The notes beneath the pieces are model-generated. The model did no database searches and had not been told where the DNA came from. It saw only the letters and a program-made list of their open reading frames with translations. This document shows positions 62,507 to 64,000 of a stretch of 64,000 nt of DNA, piece after piece (the stretch's first letter is position 1; every line of letters begins with the position of its first letter). The DNA is from Sycobia sp. Sy_11 (lineage: Eukaryota; Arthropoda; Insecta; Hymenoptera; Epichrysomallidae): assembly GCA_018907035.1 (NCBI GenBank), contig JACCIC010000277.1, forward strand, positions 515,001 through 579,000. The letters run 5' to 3'. The position numbers and the translations under genes are program-made.

Positions 62507-63067
62507 GTGGGGGCGGGTCCGAGTCGTCATGGTTTTCGTCTTGGTCTCACCGGAAACCCGAGAGCAGAGCGCCCTCGTGTGGAGCATCGTCCGGAGCGCC
62601 CATACGGAGAGAGATACCCCCGCTTCACGGGGGTACTGTTTGATGGCCTAGAGCCGATACGGACACGGCCCGAGGTGGAGCCGCCCCGGCGACACTGCTA
62701 CAACTGCTGGCAGGTGGGGCATGCGCGCCGCGACTGCATCGGTCCCGTAGCTGCGGCGTACTGTTGCAACTGCGGACGACGCGGGGTTGTCGTCGAGAGC
62801 TGCCCCCGCTGCCATCGGGCGTATCGGCGCTATATGGGGTGTCCCACCCGGACTGCGACGGGAAGGCTCACGGTTTCTCGCGCTCCGGACCATGCGCCCA
62901 CGGCACCAACATCGCCGCGTGGGACCCGAGATGATCCACCGGCAGCAGGAGCATCACCGCAGCAACTGATAGCCGTCGTCACCCCCCGACCTATTCGTCG
63001 AGGGTCACGACGGGCATCGGTGAGGGCGTTAGTGCGACTGTTGCTGGAGGCCGTCGCTGGGCGATAA
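62507..63067 (+). CDS. E5 post-pol ORF with zinc knuckles
   Basis: An open frame of 186 codons in the place where envelope genes usually lie. It opens at GTG with no ATG, suggesting splicing or loss of its start. It carries CYNCWQVGHARRDC and CCNCGRRGVVVESCPRC, the same order of an intact CCHC knuckle and a Cys set that ends the E5 gag. It has an Arg-rich, Pro-rich tail. A second copy lies at 51266-51739. It may be a nucleic-acid-binding accessory protein born by duplication of the gag nucleocapsid part. No signal peptide or transmembrane part is seen, so it is not an envelope gene. Confidence 0.65.
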   Translation: MGAGPSRHGFRLGLTGNPRAERPRVEHRPERPYGERYPRFTGVLFDGLEPIRTRPEVEPPRRHCYNCWQVGHARRDCIGPVAAAYCCNCGRRGVVVESCPRCHRAYRRYMGCPTRTATGRLTVSRAPDHAPTAPTSPRGTRDDPPAAGASPQQLIAVVTPRPIRRGSRRASVRALVRLLLEAVAGR

Positions 63068-63312
63068 AGGGAACCCCTGGGACGCGGGGGAACACGAAGG
63101 ACCGAAGGACCAGAAGACCGAGAGAGCGGGTGAGGCAGACCAGGAGATGACCTAGGGGTAAGGTAACATTATCACCAGTAGTCACCAGCCAAGAGGAACG
63201 ATCACCCATGCGAAGCCAACTACGAGACGCTCACCCAAGGACGGGGCGTTCAAGAAGAAGAAAAAGAATCGATCAAGAAGACGACGAACCAAGAATTGCG
63301 GACGAAGTCCGG
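63068..63312 (+). other. E5 3' untranslated region
   Basis: GC- and purine-rich sequence between the post-pol ORF and the polypurine tract. No further gene. Confidence 0.5.
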
Positions 63313-63330
63313 GTTAGGGGGGGGGAGATT
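63313..63330 (+). promoter_or_regulatory. E5 polypurine tract
   Basis: GTTAGGGGGGGGGAGATT directly before the TG of the 3' LTR. Purine-rich plus-strand primer site, expected here for an LTR retrotransposon. It fixes the 3' LTR start. Confidence 0.8.
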
Positions 63331-64000
63331 TGTGACGAGCGTCACAAGGCGCCCGCGCCGACTTGTCCAGGAAAAAGACGACGCGATGAATAATAGAAAA
63401 TAATATAAATTAAGATAGATAATAAGCGATATAATAGAAATTAAATTAAATTAAAGGATAATAAGCGACATAATAAAAATTAAAATAAATTATATAGATA
63501 ATAAGCGATATAATAGAAAATTACAATAAAAAAAGAAGACAATAAGAGGAATAATAGAAAATAAAATAAATTAAGATAGACAATAAGAGGAATAATAGAA
63601 ATTAATATAAATTAAGATAGATAATAAGCGATATAATAGAAAATAATACAAAATAAGATAGATAATAAGAGGAATAACAAAGAGAACAAAAAAAAGCTTT
63701 CCAGCTATATATAATTTGCACATGAACTTAAAGTAAAATTATTATTGTTTTCTATTTCTGTCATAGTATACGAAACATTGTTATAAAAGAAAAGGAAAGA
63801 AATAAGTTAAGTTAATCAAAATTTGTAACGAGATGAATTGATGTCGTCATAATTTAAATTTTTTTTTTCCTGTAAATTAAGTACATTAATACACATAGCT
63901 ATTTTCTCACATAATTTGAATTATCTTTCCCAATTAAATTTTTTGTTTTCGTATGATTAATAAATAATAATAAAAAAAAAATTCTTTCCATTTCTTATTG
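63331..64000 (+). mobile_element. E5 3' LTR start, running off the window
   Basis: Starts TGTGACGAGCGTCACA as at 51138 and matches it for 55 bp to ACGCG, with one substitution (GACGACG vs GATGACG). It then jumps to the 41-bp minisatellite (63388) and the segment matching 53721-54060. The LTR continues past the window end. Confidence 0.7.
63388..63690. repeat. 41-bp minisatellite (second array)
   Basis: Seven to eight units related to the first array at 53546-53720. Copy number differs between the two, as expected for slippage. Confidence 0.8.

Noticed and set aside
1..64000. tRNA and rRNA genes
   Set aside because: No cloverleaf with A and B box signals or rRNA-like conserved stretch was found by eye; tRNA-like strings were only primer binding sites.

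Overview
The window is AT-rich eukaryotic DNA from an insect. Its mobile-element mix (a mauritiana-type mariner, insect Ty3/Gypsy elements with a tRNA-Lys primer site, and a Penelope-like fragment) would suit an ant or other hymenopteran, but the species cannot be fixed from sequence alone. No conserved host gene is recognised. Almost everything readable is a mobile element, a virus-derived remnant, or simple and tandem repeat.

Layout. 0.4-4.7 kb: scrambled Gypsy copy with RNase H, RT and an envelope-like gene. 5-7.5 kb: dispersed repeat X split at its (TA)n tract, next to an LTR-like block. 7.9-12.3 kb: Gypsy element E1 (two LTRs, gag, pol deleted). 13.1-13.5 kb: Penelope-like GIY-YIG fragment followed by a hammerhead-like motif. 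14.8-16.0 kb: decayed mariner. 16.9-19.2 kb: second copy of repeat X interrupted by solo LTR E3. 21.35-26.16 kb: element E2, minus strand, same family as E1, again lacking most of pol. 26.5-31.05 kb: second copy of the 0.4-4.7 kb Gypsy, in the normal order RT, RNase H, integrase, envelope-like. 31.05-32.34 kb: mariner A with an open transposase. 32.6-33.6 kb: LTR-like block and repeat X fragment. 35.7-36.8 kb: second decayed mariner. 38.0-39.6 kb: a 278-bp tandem repeat and a possible two-exon gene. 40.7-46.6 kb: a decayed Polinton/adintovirus-like island. 47.56-50.53 kb: mariners B and C in inverted orientation, both with open transposases. 51.14 kb to the window end: a large Gypsy element E5 with gag, protease, RT, RNase H, integrase and an extra zinc-knuckle ORF after pol.

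Two themes stand out. First, at least four LTR-element ends lie directly in (TA)n microsatellites, and two copies of repeat X carry LTRs at the same internal tract, so these elements look targeted to TA repeats. Second, the 40.7-46.6 kb island holds integrase-chromodomain, capsid-associated, packaging-ATPase, phospholipase-like and small basic-hydrophobic genes in a divergent layout. All are broken, and the integrase was later split by a 5'-truncated non-LTR retrotransposon with a 10-12 bp target-site duplication.

The three mariner A/B/C transposases are the only genes that look intact and possibly functional. E5 is nearly complete but carries a stop codon and frame breaks. All coordinates come from reading the sequence by eye; element ends are exact only where a terminal repeat, target duplication or primer site is given.
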